Below are positions 54,197 to 63,861 of a DNA stretch of 64,000 nucleotides, one piece after another. The translations under genes and the position numbers were made by a program. Below the pieces are notes generated by a model. The model had not been told where the DNA came from and made no database searches. It saw only the letters and a program-made list of their open reading frames with translations. Position 1 is the first letter of the stretch, and every line of letters starts with the position of its first letter. The stretch is from JAGTVG01 sp964543195 (GTDB lineage Bacteria > Bacteroidota > Bacteroidia > Cytophagales > Cyclobacteriaceae): assembly GCA_964543195.1 (NCBI GenBank), contig CAZIXF010000001.1, positions 1 through 64,000 of the forward strand, written 5' to 3'.

Positions 54197-57100
54197 ATGT
54201 TTAACTTAAAGGACTACAAAATTATGAAAAATAATTTACACTTATTCCCTGTTTTGCAGGAAACAGGGTATAAAAAACTGATTTTAGCCATGAAGATATC
54301 ATTCTTTTTTTTCCTGTTGGCAACCATTCATGTTTCCGCATCGGTCTACTCACAAAATACATCCTTTGACCTTTCAGTGAAGAATAAAACCATGCGTGAA
54401 GTATTCAAGCAGATAGAACAAAAAAGCGAATTCAGGTTCTTTTATAATGATGAGTTCAAAGACCTGGATAAAGAGGTGTCACTCAATGTATCTGGTAAAA
54501 AAATCCATGATATACTTGATTTATTACTTGAAGACTCTGATGTCACTTACGAGATACTTGAAAACAATCTGATCGTGATCACTCCATATGCAACTTTACA
54601 GCATTCGGTTTCAGGTCGTGTTACATCCGCCGAGGATGGTAGTGGCATTCCTGGAGTGAATGTACTGATTAAAGGAACTACCAGAGGAACTGTTACTGAT
54701 ATCGATGGGAACTATCAACTGGATGTTTCATCTGAAGATGCTGTTCTGGTGATCAGTTCTGTTGGTTATATAAGGCAGGAAATTAGAGTAGGTGACCAAT
54801 CCATTATCAATGTTGCTTTACGGCCTGACATAGCGCAATTGGAAGAAATTGTTGTAATCGGATATGGAGAACAAGAACGTCGTGATGTCACGGGATCTAT
54901 AAGTTCAGTGGCAGCGAGTGAATATGAGGATGAACCGATTACCTCCCTCAGTCAGGGTATTCAGGGAAAAGTGGCAGGTGTAAATGTTACCATGAGTAGT
55001 GGTGCACCGGGCGCAAATATGATAGTCCGGATCAGGGGCAACAGTTCAGTAATCGGAAGTAACGATCCTTTATACGTTGTGGACGGAGTCCCCATAACAT
55101 CCGGGACAAGTGGGAGAACGCACCTCTTATCAACAATTAATCCGGGCGATATTGAATCAATCGAGGTACTTAAGGATGCATCGGCTACGGCTATCTACGG
55201 ATCTCGCGGCAGTAATGGGGTGATCCTCATTACCACAAAACAGGGTGTTAAAGATCAGCAGAATATAGATTTCGAAGCTTCATTGGGTTTTCGAAGCCTT
55301 GAAAAAAAGATTGACATGATGAACAGCAGTCAGTTCATGGAAATTGCCAATGAAAGGCAGACCAATGACGGGAATAATCCTGTATTTTCAGACCAGGATA
55401 TTAATACATTATCCCGTATTAATACGGACTGGCAGGATGAAATATTCAGACCTGCTCTGATTCAGAATTATACATTAAGATTTTCAGGAGGGAATGAAAG
55501 GACCCAATATATGATTTCCGGAAATTATTTTGATGAAGAAGGTATAATAAGAGCATCTGATTTTACACGAGGTTCACTTCGATTTAATCTTGATCAGGAA
55601 TTAAGTTCTAAGTTTGATTTGGCTAGCCGGATTATGCTTACCCGGTCAGTAAATAATGAAATTCCTGAAGAATCTATTTTATTAAGTGCCCTGCAGGCCC
55701 CGCCATTTTTAACTGTTTATAATGAAGATGGATCATATGTTGATGCAGCCACTTTGAAACAGTATCCCTTCAGCCCCAGTTCGGGGGATAATCCTGTGGC
55801 AGTAGCTGAAGAGCAGTTAAACAGGAGACTTCTCGACAGGGTGTTGGCAAATATCTCGGGTAATTACGAAATAATCGAGAACCTCAGTGCTAAGGTTTTG
55901 CTGGGTGTTGATCACCTTATCAATAAACATGATTTTTATAATCCCAGAGTACTTGAAGGTGGACTGCCGGCTGGTTCAGGTTCAAAAACATATTCTACTG
56001 TAACCTCATTCCTAAATGAAAATACCCTGAATTATGCAAGGGAACTCAGGGAAAATGATAGATTAAATGTAATTGTTGGATTTACATGGCAGCAGGAACA
56101 TAATGAATCTTTAAGCGGTTCTGCAAGTGGTTTTGTCACTGATGATCTGGATAACAACGCTCTTGGGTCCGGGGAATCCTTTTCCGCTCCGAATACCGGA
56201 GTAAGTGAATGGACCCTTTTATCGTACCTGGGTCGTATCAATTATTCATTGAATGATAAATATTTATTTACTTTATCCGGAAGAAGAGACGGATCTTCAA
56301 GGTTTGGCGAAGGTAATAAATGGGGATTTTTCCCATCAGGTGCTTTTGCCTGGAGACTTTCCGAAGAAGGATTCATTCAAAACAATATAACTCAGATTTC
56401 CGATCTGAAGGCACGTGTTAGCTGGGGAGTTTCCGGTAATCAGGCCATTTCTCCATATCAATCCCTGCAAAGATTCTCTGCTGTTGGATTAGCATTTGGC
56501 GGTACTCCTACAACAGGATTTGCACCTGCTAATCTTGGGAATCCGGATCTGAAATGGGAGACTACGGAGGAATTTAACATTGGACTGGAATTCAGTTTAT
56601 GGGATTACAGGTTTCATGGGAGTGTAGATTATTATGTAAAAAATACCAAGGATTTGCTTGCACTGGTTAACCTCCCACCTACAGCAGGATTTACTACCAC
56701 TCTACAGAATATAGGATCAACACGGAACAAAGGGGTAGAAATTGTGCTGGGGGCGGATATTATCAGATCAAATTTATTAAACTGGGATGTGAATTTTAAT
56801 ATAGCAGGCAATAAAAACACAGTAACAGAAACAGCGGGTGGTCAGGATATTATTGCTCCATCTGTTAATATTCTAGGATCAGTAAATATTATCCGCGAAG
56901 GAGCGCCATTATCATCTTTTTATGGTCTTAAAACAGATGGACTGGACGAAAATGGTTTCTACAATTTTATTGACCAGGATGGGGACGGAAGTATCACCGA
57001 TGCTGATCGGGTAATTCTGGGAGATCCATATGCCGATTATTTCTATGGCTTTGCCACCAATTTATCATATGGAAACTTTTCATTAAGAGCGTTTTTCCAG

Positions 57101-57535
57101 GGTGAACTTGGTAAAAAATTGTGGAATAATAACCGGTACAGATTTTATGCATCTTTCCACAGAGGACCTAACCAGATCGCTGATGTAGCTGAAAATAGAT
57201 GGAGACCGGAAAATCCCGATCCGAACGCTCCATATCCACGGGCAACAAGTATCCTGAATCAGAATCCTTCCGACTGGTTCATTGAAGATGCATCCTATCT
57301 GCGACTTCAGAATCTGCGGATTAAATATGATCTCCCTGTGGAAATCATGAATATTCCTGCATTCAGATCACTGAGTGTGTATGTAAGTGGACAAAACCTG
57401 TTTACTCTCACTGACTATACCTGGTATACACCCGATGTCAGTTCATGGAATAGTGGTGATCTTAGAATAGGCGTTGATCATCGTAGTTATCCGACTGCCA
57501 GAACTTTTTCTTTTGGAGTAAAAGTTGGATTATAG
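54197..57535 (+). CDS. susC: SusC-like TonB-dependent receptor with STN signalling domain
   Basis: 1112 residues. After a signal peptide (cleaved near residue 52), an STN domain (about 55-125: MREVFKQIEQKSEFRFFY) is followed by a carboxypeptidase-regulatory-like domain (about 137-215), a TonB plug (about 220-350: DVTGSISSV, AIYGSRGSNGVILITTK) and a 22-strand barrel to the end. It imports glycan fragments across the outer membrane with SusD as lid. The STN domain contacts FecR and signals occupancy. It sits downstream of its cognate sigma and anti-sigma genes. Confidence 0.95.
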   Translation: MFNLKDYKIMKNNLHLFPVLQETGYKKLILAMKISFFFFLLATIHVSASVYSQNTSFDLSVKNKTMREVFKQIEQKSEFRFFYNDEFKDLDKEVSLNVSGKKIHDILDLLLEDSDVTYEILENNLIVITPYATLQHSVSGRVTSAEDGSGIPGVNVLIKGTTRGTVTDIDGNYQLDVSSEDAVLVISSVGYIRQEIRVGDQSIINVALRPDIAQLEEIVVIGYGEQERRDVTGSISSVAASEYEDEPITSLSQGIQGKVAGVNVTMSSGAPGANMIVRIRGNSSVIGSNDPLYVVDGVPITSGTSGRTHLLSTINPGDIESIEVLKDASATAIYGSRGSNGVILITTKQGVKDQQNIDFEASLGFRSLEKKIDMMNSSQFMEIANERQTNDGNNPVFSDQDINTLSRINTDWQDEIFRPALIQNYTLRFSGGNERTQYMISGNYFDEEGIIRASDFTRGSLRFNLDQELSSKFDLASRIMLTRSVNNEIPEESILLSALQAPPFLTVYNEDGSYVDAATLKQYPFSPSSGDNPVAVAEEQLNRRLLDRVLANISGNYEIIENLSAKVLLGVDHLINKHDFYNPRVLEGGLPAGSGSKTYSTVTSFLNENTLNYARELRENDRLNVIVGFTWQQEHNESLSGSASGFVTDDLDNNALGSGESFSAPNTGVSEWTLLSYLGRINYSLNDKYLFTLSGRRDGSSRFGEGNKWGFFPSGAFAWRLSEEGFIQNNITQISDLKARVSWGVSGNQAISPYQSLQRFSAVGLAFGGTPTTGFAPANLGNPDLKWETTEEFNIGLEFSLWDYRFHGSVDYYVKNTKDLLALVNLPPTAGFTTTLQNIGSTRNKGVEIVLGADIIRSNLLNWDVNFNIAGNKNTVTETAGGQDIIAPSVNILGSVNIIREGAPLSSFYGLKTDGLDENGFYNFIDQDGDGSITDADRVILGDPYADYFYGFATNLSYGNFSLRAFFQGELGKKLWNNNRYRFYASFHRGPNQIADVAENRWRPENPDPNAPYPRATSILNQNPSDWFIEDASYLRLQNLRIKYDLPVEIMNIPAFRSLSVYVSGQNLFTLTDYTWYTPDVSSWNSGDLRIGVDHRSYPTARTFSFGVKVGL

Positions 57536-57600
57536 GTGATTATTCAAAAAGATTATTACAGAAAGATGTAAAGAAATTAAAAAATTAAATATAGATAGTC

Positions 57601-59109
57601 ATGAAAATAATAGAACAATTTTCCATAAAGAGAATATTCGCCTCCCTGCTGTTGATACTGATAATAAGCGCATGCAGTGAAGATGTGTTGGAGGAGGAAC
57701 CATTTACCTTTCTTTCGGAAAGTGCGGTATTTTCATCCAGAGAAGGTGCTGTATCAGCAACTTCAGGAGTTTATCAGCCATGGAAAAACAATAATTTATA
57801 TGGATGGTGGTTGCTGGGTAATCTGGAATTCTTCTCCGATCATATTTATGGTCGAGGGAGCCAGTCACCGGCAAGTCGCTATCAACTGGATGCAACCAGT
57901 GTGAGACGTATTGGAAATATCTGGAGAGGAGGATACCAGGTAATCAATCGGGCAAATGTTGTAATCCAGCAGCTTGAAACAAAAGATATTCCGGATGTAA
58001 GTGTAGAATTGCGTAACCGATTGATAGGTGAAGCCCGTTTCAACCGGGCCCTTGCCTATTTTCACCTGGTGCGTCTTTTTGGCGATCTGCCCCTGCGTCT
58101 GGCACCCGAAACGAATGCCGATGAACTGGCCATATCGAGAACTTCGGAGGATGAGATTTACAATCAAATCATTGCAGATCTTGAATATGGTGAAGATAAT
58201 TTACCGGGTTCCTATTCAACCGCTGACATAGGGCGAGCCACAAGCTGGGCGGCCACCGGTTTACTTGCAAAAGTTTACCTGACACTGGGTAACTGGAGTG
58301 AAGCAGCTGCAAAGGCTAAGGAAGTAATGGATTCGGGTCAATTCAATTTATTGGAAGTTGAGGAACCGGAAGACTTTCAGGATATGTTCGGCCCGGATGT
58401 AATTACTCATCCGGAAGAAATTTTTTCATTGAAGCATGCCAGGATAGGCGGACTTGGATTTGGTCCCCTCTGGCTCATGCACAGGGCAGGATCCGGATAT
58501 TCCCTGGGTGGAAATGCACATGCCTGGTTTGGAAATTTCGATTCTTGGCTCGGAGATTGGGTTAAAGAACTGGATAGTCCGGATCCTGATTTACGAACAT
58601 TGGACTGGATGTATAATGGACCATGGGATGAGCAATTCCTGAGCTCTGAGATACCTATGTTGTTCAAGAAATTCAGGGATACTGAATCGGATCCACCGGG
58701 CAACGATTTTCCCGTATTACGTTATACCGAGATCGTGCTTATTTATTCCGAGGCTACCACTATGGCAAACGGAGGGCCTACTTCCGAATCTTATGAATGG
58801 ATCAATAAAATCCGGAGGAGAGCATACGGTAGAGATCTTGATCAGCCGGATCCCACCGTGGACCTGGTTGGAGGGCTTTCTATGCAACAATTCCAGGATT
58901 CCCTGCTTCTCGAACGGGCAAAGGAATTTGTGATGGAAGGTAAACGATGGTATGATCTCCTGCGAACCGGCACTACTCTAGAGGTGATCCGTGCCTCAGG
59001 TGAAGGAAAATCTGCCATTGAAGAAAAACATCTTAAATGGCCTATTCCATCCGAAGAAATTGATAATAATGATGCATTGAGTCAGGAAAATCAAAATCCT
59101 GGATGGTAA
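57601..59109 (+). CDS. susD: SusD/RagB-family glycan-binding lipoprotein
   Basis: 502 residues with lipobox Cys25 (IISAC). The tetratricopeptide-like SusD fold shows RFNRALAYFHLVRLFGDLPL, SWAATGLLAKVYLTLGNW, the conserved IVLIYSEATT region, and a C-terminal KRWYDLLRTG and WPIPSEEI pattern. It forms a lipoprotein lid over the SusC barrel and binds the glycan on the cell surface. The gap to susC is 65 bp, and a strong hairpin follows after 34 bp. Confidence 0.96.
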   Translation: MKIIEQFSIKRIFASLLLILIISACSEDVLEEEPFTFLSESAVFSSREGAVSATSGVYQPWKNNNLYGWWLLGNLEFFSDHIYGRGSQSPASRYQLDATSVRRIGNIWRGGYQVINRANVVIQQLETKDIPDVSVELRNRLIGEARFNRALAYFHLVRLFGDLPLRLAPETNADELAISRTSEDEIYNQIIADLEYGEDNLPGSYSTADIGRATSWAATGLLAKVYLTLGNWSEAAAKAKEVMDSGQFNLLEVEEPEDFQDMFGPDVITHPEEIFSLKHARIGGLGFGPLWLMHRAGSGYSLGGNAHAWFGNFDSWLGDWVKELDSPDPDLRTLDWMYNGPWDEQFLSSEIPMLFKKFRDTESDPPGNDFPVLRYTEIVLIYSEATTMANGGPTSESYEWINKIRRRAYGRDLDQPDPTVDLVGGLSMQQFQDSLLLERAKEFVMEGKRWYDLLRTGTTLEVIRASGEGKSAIEEKHLKWPIPSEEIDNNDALSQENQNPGW

Positions 59110-59143
59110 ACTGGTTCTGTAAAAAGAATCAGGTTGACTCCAT

Positions 59144-59185
59144 ATTCATAGCCCTTTTTTTATGAGGGCTATGAATAATTTATTT
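59144..59185 (+). terminator. Strong hairpin after susD (terminator or attenuator)
   Basis: ATTCATAGCCCT (59144-59155) and AGGGCTATGAAT (59165-59176) form a perfect 12-bp stem with a 9-nt loop, followed by AATTTATTTTTA. Such hairpins after susCD can reduce expression of downstream enzyme genes relative to the transport pair, as the next gene starts 45 bp later on the same strand. Confidence 0.75.
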
Positions 59186-59228
59186 TTAAATATTGATTAT
59201 TATCTGATTTATTAAATCTCTATGCTTG

Positions 59229-60761
59229 ATGAGAAAAGTCCATATTTTTTTTATTAATTATTCTTTATCTCTGTTCATTTCTGGTTTCTTTATGATTAAC
59301 CAACTATCATGCACTCAGAAACCATCTGAACCGAATATCCTTATTATTCTCGCTGATGATCTGGGTTATGGGGACCTCACCTGCTATAATGATCAATCCC
59401 TGGTTCCTACACCCCATCTGGATCAACTGGCATCGAAAGGTATCCGGTTGACTGATGCGTATTGTCCGGTATCGGTATGCTCACCCTCACGGTATGCGCT
59501 CATGACGGGAAGTTATTCATTCAGAAGCTGGAAAAAATCCGGGGTAATGGCCAATTATGAACCTTCAATGATAGATGGCGATATCCTTACACTTCCTGAG
59601 ATGTTACAGCAATCAGGCTATACTACAGCCGGTTTTGGAAAATGGCATCTGGGGACCACCTTTCCTACCCTCGACGGTGAAAAACCGGCAGGTTATGGCA
59701 AATTCAGGGCCGATAATAATGGCGCCAATCTTGACCTGAGTAAGCCTGTTTCTGATGGACCTCTGGATCATGGATTTGATCATTGGCTGGGATTCAGTTG
59801 TGCGAGTGAATGCTGGATTCTGGAACAGAATAAAATTATGGGGGCTCTTAAACATGATCTGTATACTATTGAAGCTGCTCAAAATAAAGGACATCTTAAT
59901 ATGATCACCCTTGAGGAATACCTGCCATTTATTACTGAAAAGACAGTTGATTTTCTCTGCCAACACACAAGTAATTCGAATGGCAATCCGTTTTTCCTCT
60001 ATTATGCACCCTATGTTCCCCATGTACCACTAGCTGTAAGCGAATCGTTTAAAGGCTCCACCCAGGCGGGTCTCTATGGAGATTATGTCCATGAACTGGA
60101 TCATTATATAGGAAATATTATCAATACGCTGGATAGCCTGAAATTAACTGAAAACACCATTGTATTGTTTGCCAGCGATAACGGTTCTCAGTTCCGCATT
60201 ACCAGTGATAAAATGGACCTTGCCAATGCCACCAATAACCCGGATACCATTATAGAAATTAAGCCGGAGGAGAAAGCGCATCATCCTAACGGACATTTGA
60301 GAGGAACAAAATGGACTGCCTGGGAAGGCGGGGTAAGAACTCCCTTTATTGCCAGTTGGCCCGGGCATTTCCCCGCTGGTACTGTGAACAATCAACTTTT
60401 TTCACTTACCGATATCATGGCAACAATTGCCTCGGTAATCGGTCATGAGCTTCCCGGAAATGCTGCAGTAGATAGTTTTGATTTGTTGTCTGTGCTGAAA
60501 GGGGAAAAAAGAAATATCAGGGAAACGGTGGTCGTGCAATCTAGTCAATATGTTCTGGGATTGCGATGGAATAACTGGAAATATATTGGAGGAGGAGATT
60601 ATCAGCCTGAGAACCCGGGTGATCCGGAAGGAGAATTGTATGATTTATCAGTGGATGAATCGGAGTCCGAAAACCTCTATCTCAAACATCCTGAGAAAGT
60701 TCGGGAAATGGAAGGGAAATTACACGAGATTATGAATAACGAGCCAATTGTAACCGAATGA
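59229..60761 (+). CDS. S1-family sulfatase, lipoprotein
   Basis: 510 residues from the ATG at 59229 (a TTG lies one codon upstream). The lipobox is QLSC with Cys28. The arylsulfatase pattern includes LADDLGYGDLTCYND, formylglycine motif C84-S-P-S-R, GKWHLG near 139, ASDNGSQ near 312 and RGTKWTAWEGGVRTP near 360. This is one of the more complete arylsulfatase A-type members in the window. The stop overlaps a possible FAD-oxidoreductase start by 4 nt, so the genes are translated in step. Confidence 0.93.
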   Translation: MRKVHIFFINYSLSLFISGFFMINQLSCTQKPSEPNILIILADDLGYGDLTCYNDQSLVPTPHLDQLASKGIRLTDAYCPVSVCSPSRYALMTGSYSFRSWKKSGVMANYEPSMIDGDILTLPEMLQQSGYTTAGFGKWHLGTTFPTLDGEKPAGYGKFRADNNGANLDLSKPVSDGPLDHGFDHWLGFSCASECWILEQNKIMGALKHDLYTIEAAQNKGHLNMITLEEYLPFITEKTVDFLCQHTSNSNGNPFFLYYAPYVPHVPLAVSESFKGSTQAGLYGDYVHELDHYIGNIINTLDSLKLTENTIVLFASDNGSQFRITSDKMDLANATNNPDTIIEIKPEEKAHHPNGHLRGTKWTAWEGGVRTPFIASWPGHFPAGTVNNQLFSLTDIMATIASVIGHELPGNAAVDSFDLLSVLKGEKRNIRETVVVQSSQYVLGLRWNNWKYIGGGDYQPENPGDPEGELYDLSVDESESENLYLKHPEKVREMEGKLHEIMNNEPIVTE

Positions 60762-60811
60762 TAAAATCTGATTTTGGCGAGATGGTATTTTATAGATTAA
60801 AATCAAGAAAA

Positions 60812-62449
60812 ATGCATAAAAAGTTTATCAATATCCTCCTTTTGTTTGCCATACTTATATTTTCAAGTACCTGCCAATCAACTGATCATGTAGAATACGA
60901 CCTAGTTATATATGGAGCTACTCCAGCCGGTATTACGGCAGCCATACAGGCGGAAAGGATGGGTAAATCAACAATTCTCATTAACCCAAATGGGCATATA
61001 GGCGGGTGTACCACCGGAGGTCTTACCTGGACGGATTACGGGTTGGAATGGACTATTGGGGGGATTGCAGATGAGTTTTACCGGCGGGTAAAAAAATATT
61101 ATGATGATCCGGAACACTGGATATATGAAAATCAACAGAAAAGTGAAGTCTACGATTCTGATAGTAAATATATAAAGAGTTTTGAGCCCAAAGTGGTATT
61201 AATGATATTCAAATCCATGCTTGATGAAAATGGTGTGGAGATTATACTAAATGAACGCTTAAGCCTTGAAAATGGAGTTAAATTGGAGGGGGCCAGAATT
61301 GTATCTTTAAAAACGGAATCCGGGAAAGATTATTACGGCCGGGTTTTTATAGATGCCACCTATGAAGGTGATCTGATGGCTTTAGCAGGCGTTAGCTATC
61401 ATGTGGGACGGGAAAGTGAACAAAAGTATGGGGAATCTTTGGCCGGAGTATTGGGTGAAAATGAGGAATTCCGACAGCCTAAAAAGTATTTTGGTCCTGA
61501 AGTAGATCCCTATGATCAGGATGGCAAATTGTTGTTTGGAATTCAGGATGTGGAAATGGGTATCCCGGGTGAGGCAGATGATAAAATCCAGGCTTATAAT
61601 TATCGCATGTGCCTCAGTAAGAATCCGGATAATCAAATACCGATAGAAGAGCCAGATAACTATGATCCTTCCCGGTATGAATTATTAGGTCGTTATGTTG
61701 TGGCCAATCCTCCTCAATCCCTTCAGGGCCTCATAAAAGTTTCTCCGGTTCCTAACCAGAAAACTGACATTAATGATGGATGTCCCTTCAGCACAGATTA
61801 TATCGGAGCCAATTGGGATTATCCGGAAGGCGATTATCAAACCCGCCATACCATTATCAGGGATCATACCGAATTTACCAAAGGATTGATTTATTTTATT
61901 GGTCATGATGAACGAATCCCTGAACATATCAGGAATGAAATGTTACAATATGGATATGCTAAAGATGAATTTATCGAGAACGGTAACTGGAATCCCCAAC
62001 TATATATCAGGGAAGCCAGGAGAATGATCGGTGAATATGTAATGACTCAACATGACTGCCAGAAAGATACGATTAAAAATACATCTGTTGGAATTGGTTC
62101 ATATGGTGTTGACAGCCATCATATTCAACGTGTAGTACATAATGGAGAAGTAATCAACGAAGGAAATTTTTTGGCATCTCATCATCCATATGAAATTCCT
62201 TATGAAGCCATTATACCGAAATATTCGGAATGCACTAATCTTTTGGTTCCTATTTGTGTATCAAGTTCACATATTGCTTTTGGTTCCATTCGTATGGAAC
62301 CTGTTTATATGATCCTTGGTCAATCGGCTGGAACCGCAGCCGTTCTGGCTCTGGAAAATAATAAGGAAGTTCAGGCATTGGATTATGAGCATTTAAAGAA
62401 AAAATTAATAGAGAATGGACAAAAACTAAAACTGGATCAGAAGAGATGA
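60812..62449 (+). CDS. FAD-dependent oxidoreductase (FAD_oxidored family), lipoprotein-like
   Basis: 545 residues from the ATG at 60812, which gives a compact signal with lipobox STC; an ATG at 60758, overlapping the upstream stop as ATGA, would add 18 residues. The FAD-binding motif is VIYGATPAGITAAIQAERMG, and GHIGGCTTGGLTWTDYG follows, as in PF12831 proteins. C-terminal AFGSIRMEPVYMILGQSAGTAA binds FAD. The family recurs in polysaccharide loci but its reaction is mostly unknown. It lies between two sulfatases, and its stop overlaps the next by 4 nt. Confidence 0.88.
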   Translation: MHKKFINILLLFAILIFSSTCQSTDHVEYDLVIYGATPAGITAAIQAERMGKSTILINPNGHIGGCTTGGLTWTDYGLEWTIGGIADEFYRRVKKYYDDPEHWIYENQQKSEVYDSDSKYIKSFEPKVVLMIFKSMLDENGVEIILNERLSLENGVKLEGARIVSLKTESGKDYYGRVFIDATYEGDLMALAGVSYHVGRESEQKYGESLAGVLGENEEFRQPKKYFGPEVDPYDQDGKLLFGIQDVEMGIPGEADDKIQAYNYRMCLSKNPDNQIPIEEPDNYDPSRYELLGRYVVANPPQSLQGLIKVSPVPNQKTDINDGCPFSTDYIGANWDYPEGDYQTRHTIIRDHTEFTKGLIYFIGHDERIPEHIRNEMLQYGYAKDEFIENGNWNPQLYIREARRMIGEYVMTQHDCQKDTIKNTSVGIGSYGVDSHHIQRVVHNGEVINEGNFLASHHPYEIPYEAIIPKYSECTNLLVPICVSSSHIAFGSIRMEPVYMILGQSAGTAAVLALENNKEVQALDYEHLKKKLIENGQKLKLDQKR

Positions 62450-63822
62450 AGAAATACCTGTTTTTTATTTGCATACTCACTGTAATAGACTCAGCCAATT
62501 CTGATTCTAATGAGCCGAATTTTGTTGTCATCATGGCTGATGATTGCACTTTCAGAGATCTCGGAACATACGGTGGTCAGGCAATTACGCCCAACCTGGA
62601 TAAGCTTGCCCGTGAAGGGATGAAGTTCAATCGATGTTTTCAGGCAACGGCTATGTGTTCGCCAACACGGCAGAATTTACTGACAGGTATTTATCCGGTA
62701 AGAAATGGAGCTTATGCCAATCATAGCCAAAGCTTCGATCATATAAAAAGTATTGTTCATCATTTGAGGCCGGCAGGTTACAGTGTAGCCCTGACCGGTA
62801 AACGGCATATCGGCCCCGAGTCCGTTTATCCTTTTCAATATTCTGAAAATTCGAATGATCCGGATATGAGGTTTATCAATGATCTCATAAATGAAAATGT
62901 GAAAAATAACAATCCTTTCTGCCTGTTTGCCATGTCCAGTTCTCCCCATGTACCCTGGACATACGGAGATACTTCTGAATATCCTGTAGAAAAGATCTTT
63001 TTACCGCCATATCTTATAGATACCCGGGAAACAAGAAAAGCCTTTTCCCTGTATTTGGCCGAAATAACATATTTTGATGAACAGATAGGACAAATTTTAG
63101 AAATTATTGATCGCCATCAAATAGCCGAAAACACAGTGGTGATGGTATTAAGCGAACATGGCAGTCTCTGGCCTTTTGAAAAATGGACTTGTTATGATGG
63201 TGGCCTTCAAAGTGCATTAGTGGTTCGATATCCACCAAAAGTGACACCCGGTTCAGAAAGCAATGCTATGGTTGAATATGTCGACATTACACCTACTATT
63301 CTTGATCTGGCCAGTACTGAGCCCTTAATTGAACTGGATGGTCATAGTTTTAAAGACGTTCTGTATGGAAGCTCAGATCAGCATAAGCAAGTGGTTTTTG
63401 GTATACAAACTACCAGTGGTGTAAACGAAGCTTCCCAGCCTTATGGCATCAGGTCTGTCAGAAATGATTCCCTCAAATACATACTGAATCTGCTCCCGGA
63501 AAATCAATTTGAAAATGCCTTGCTGATGAATCCTGAAGATTGGTCGGCTAATCGAAGATCCTATCTGTGGTGGATGAACTCCTGGAGAGAAGCAGCTGAA
63601 AATGATAAAAAAGCGCAATACATACTGGACCGTTATCAGAAGCGGCCGGTAATTGAACTGTATCATGTCATTAATGATCCATATGAATTAGTTAACCTGG
63701 CCCTGGACCCTCGATATGAAGCTGCAGTGAATCTGCTTCATCAGAAACTGATGGCATGGATGAAGCGACAGGGAGATCAGGGCCGGGTTACCGAATTAAA
63801 AATAGATATCCGGGCTAATTAA
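62446..63822 (+). CDS. S1-family sulfatase, secreted, divergent
   Basis: 458 residues with a Sec-type signal (1-20), no lipobox. MADDCTFRDLGTYGG supplies metal ligands, and the formylglycine motif is C71-S-P-T-R. The usual S-D-N-G is SEHGSLWPFEKW-YDGG. The protein is shorter than its neighbour at 59229 and clearly a different subfamily, so the two could remove sulfates at different positions. It is coupled to the FAD oxidoreductase by an ATGA overlap and followed after 39 bp by the Tat-signal gene. Confidence 0.9.
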   Translation: MKKYLFFICILTVIDSANSDSNEPNFVVIMADDCTFRDLGTYGGQAITPNLDKLAREGMKFNRCFQATAMCSPTRQNLLTGIYPVRNGAYANHSQSFDHIKSIVHHLRPAGYSVALTGKRHIGPESVYPFQYSENSNDPDMRFINDLINENVKNNNPFCLFAMSSSPHVPWTYGDTSEYPVEKIFLPPYLIDTRETRKAFSLYLAEITYFDEQIGQILEIIDRHQIAENTVVMVLSEHGSLWPFEKWTCYDGGLQSALVVRYPPKVTPGSESNAMVEYVDITPTILDLASTEPLIELDGHSFKDVLYGSSDQHKQVVFGIQTTSGVNEASQPYGIRSVRNDSLKYILNLLPENQFENALLMNPEDWSANRRSYLWWMNSWREAAENDKKAQYILDRYQKRPVIELYHVINDPYELVNLALDPRYEAAVNLLHQKLMAWMKRQGDQGRVTELKIDIRAN

Positions 63823-63861
63823 ACATGGACAATAACATTTTGTACATAAAAACAAAAAATT

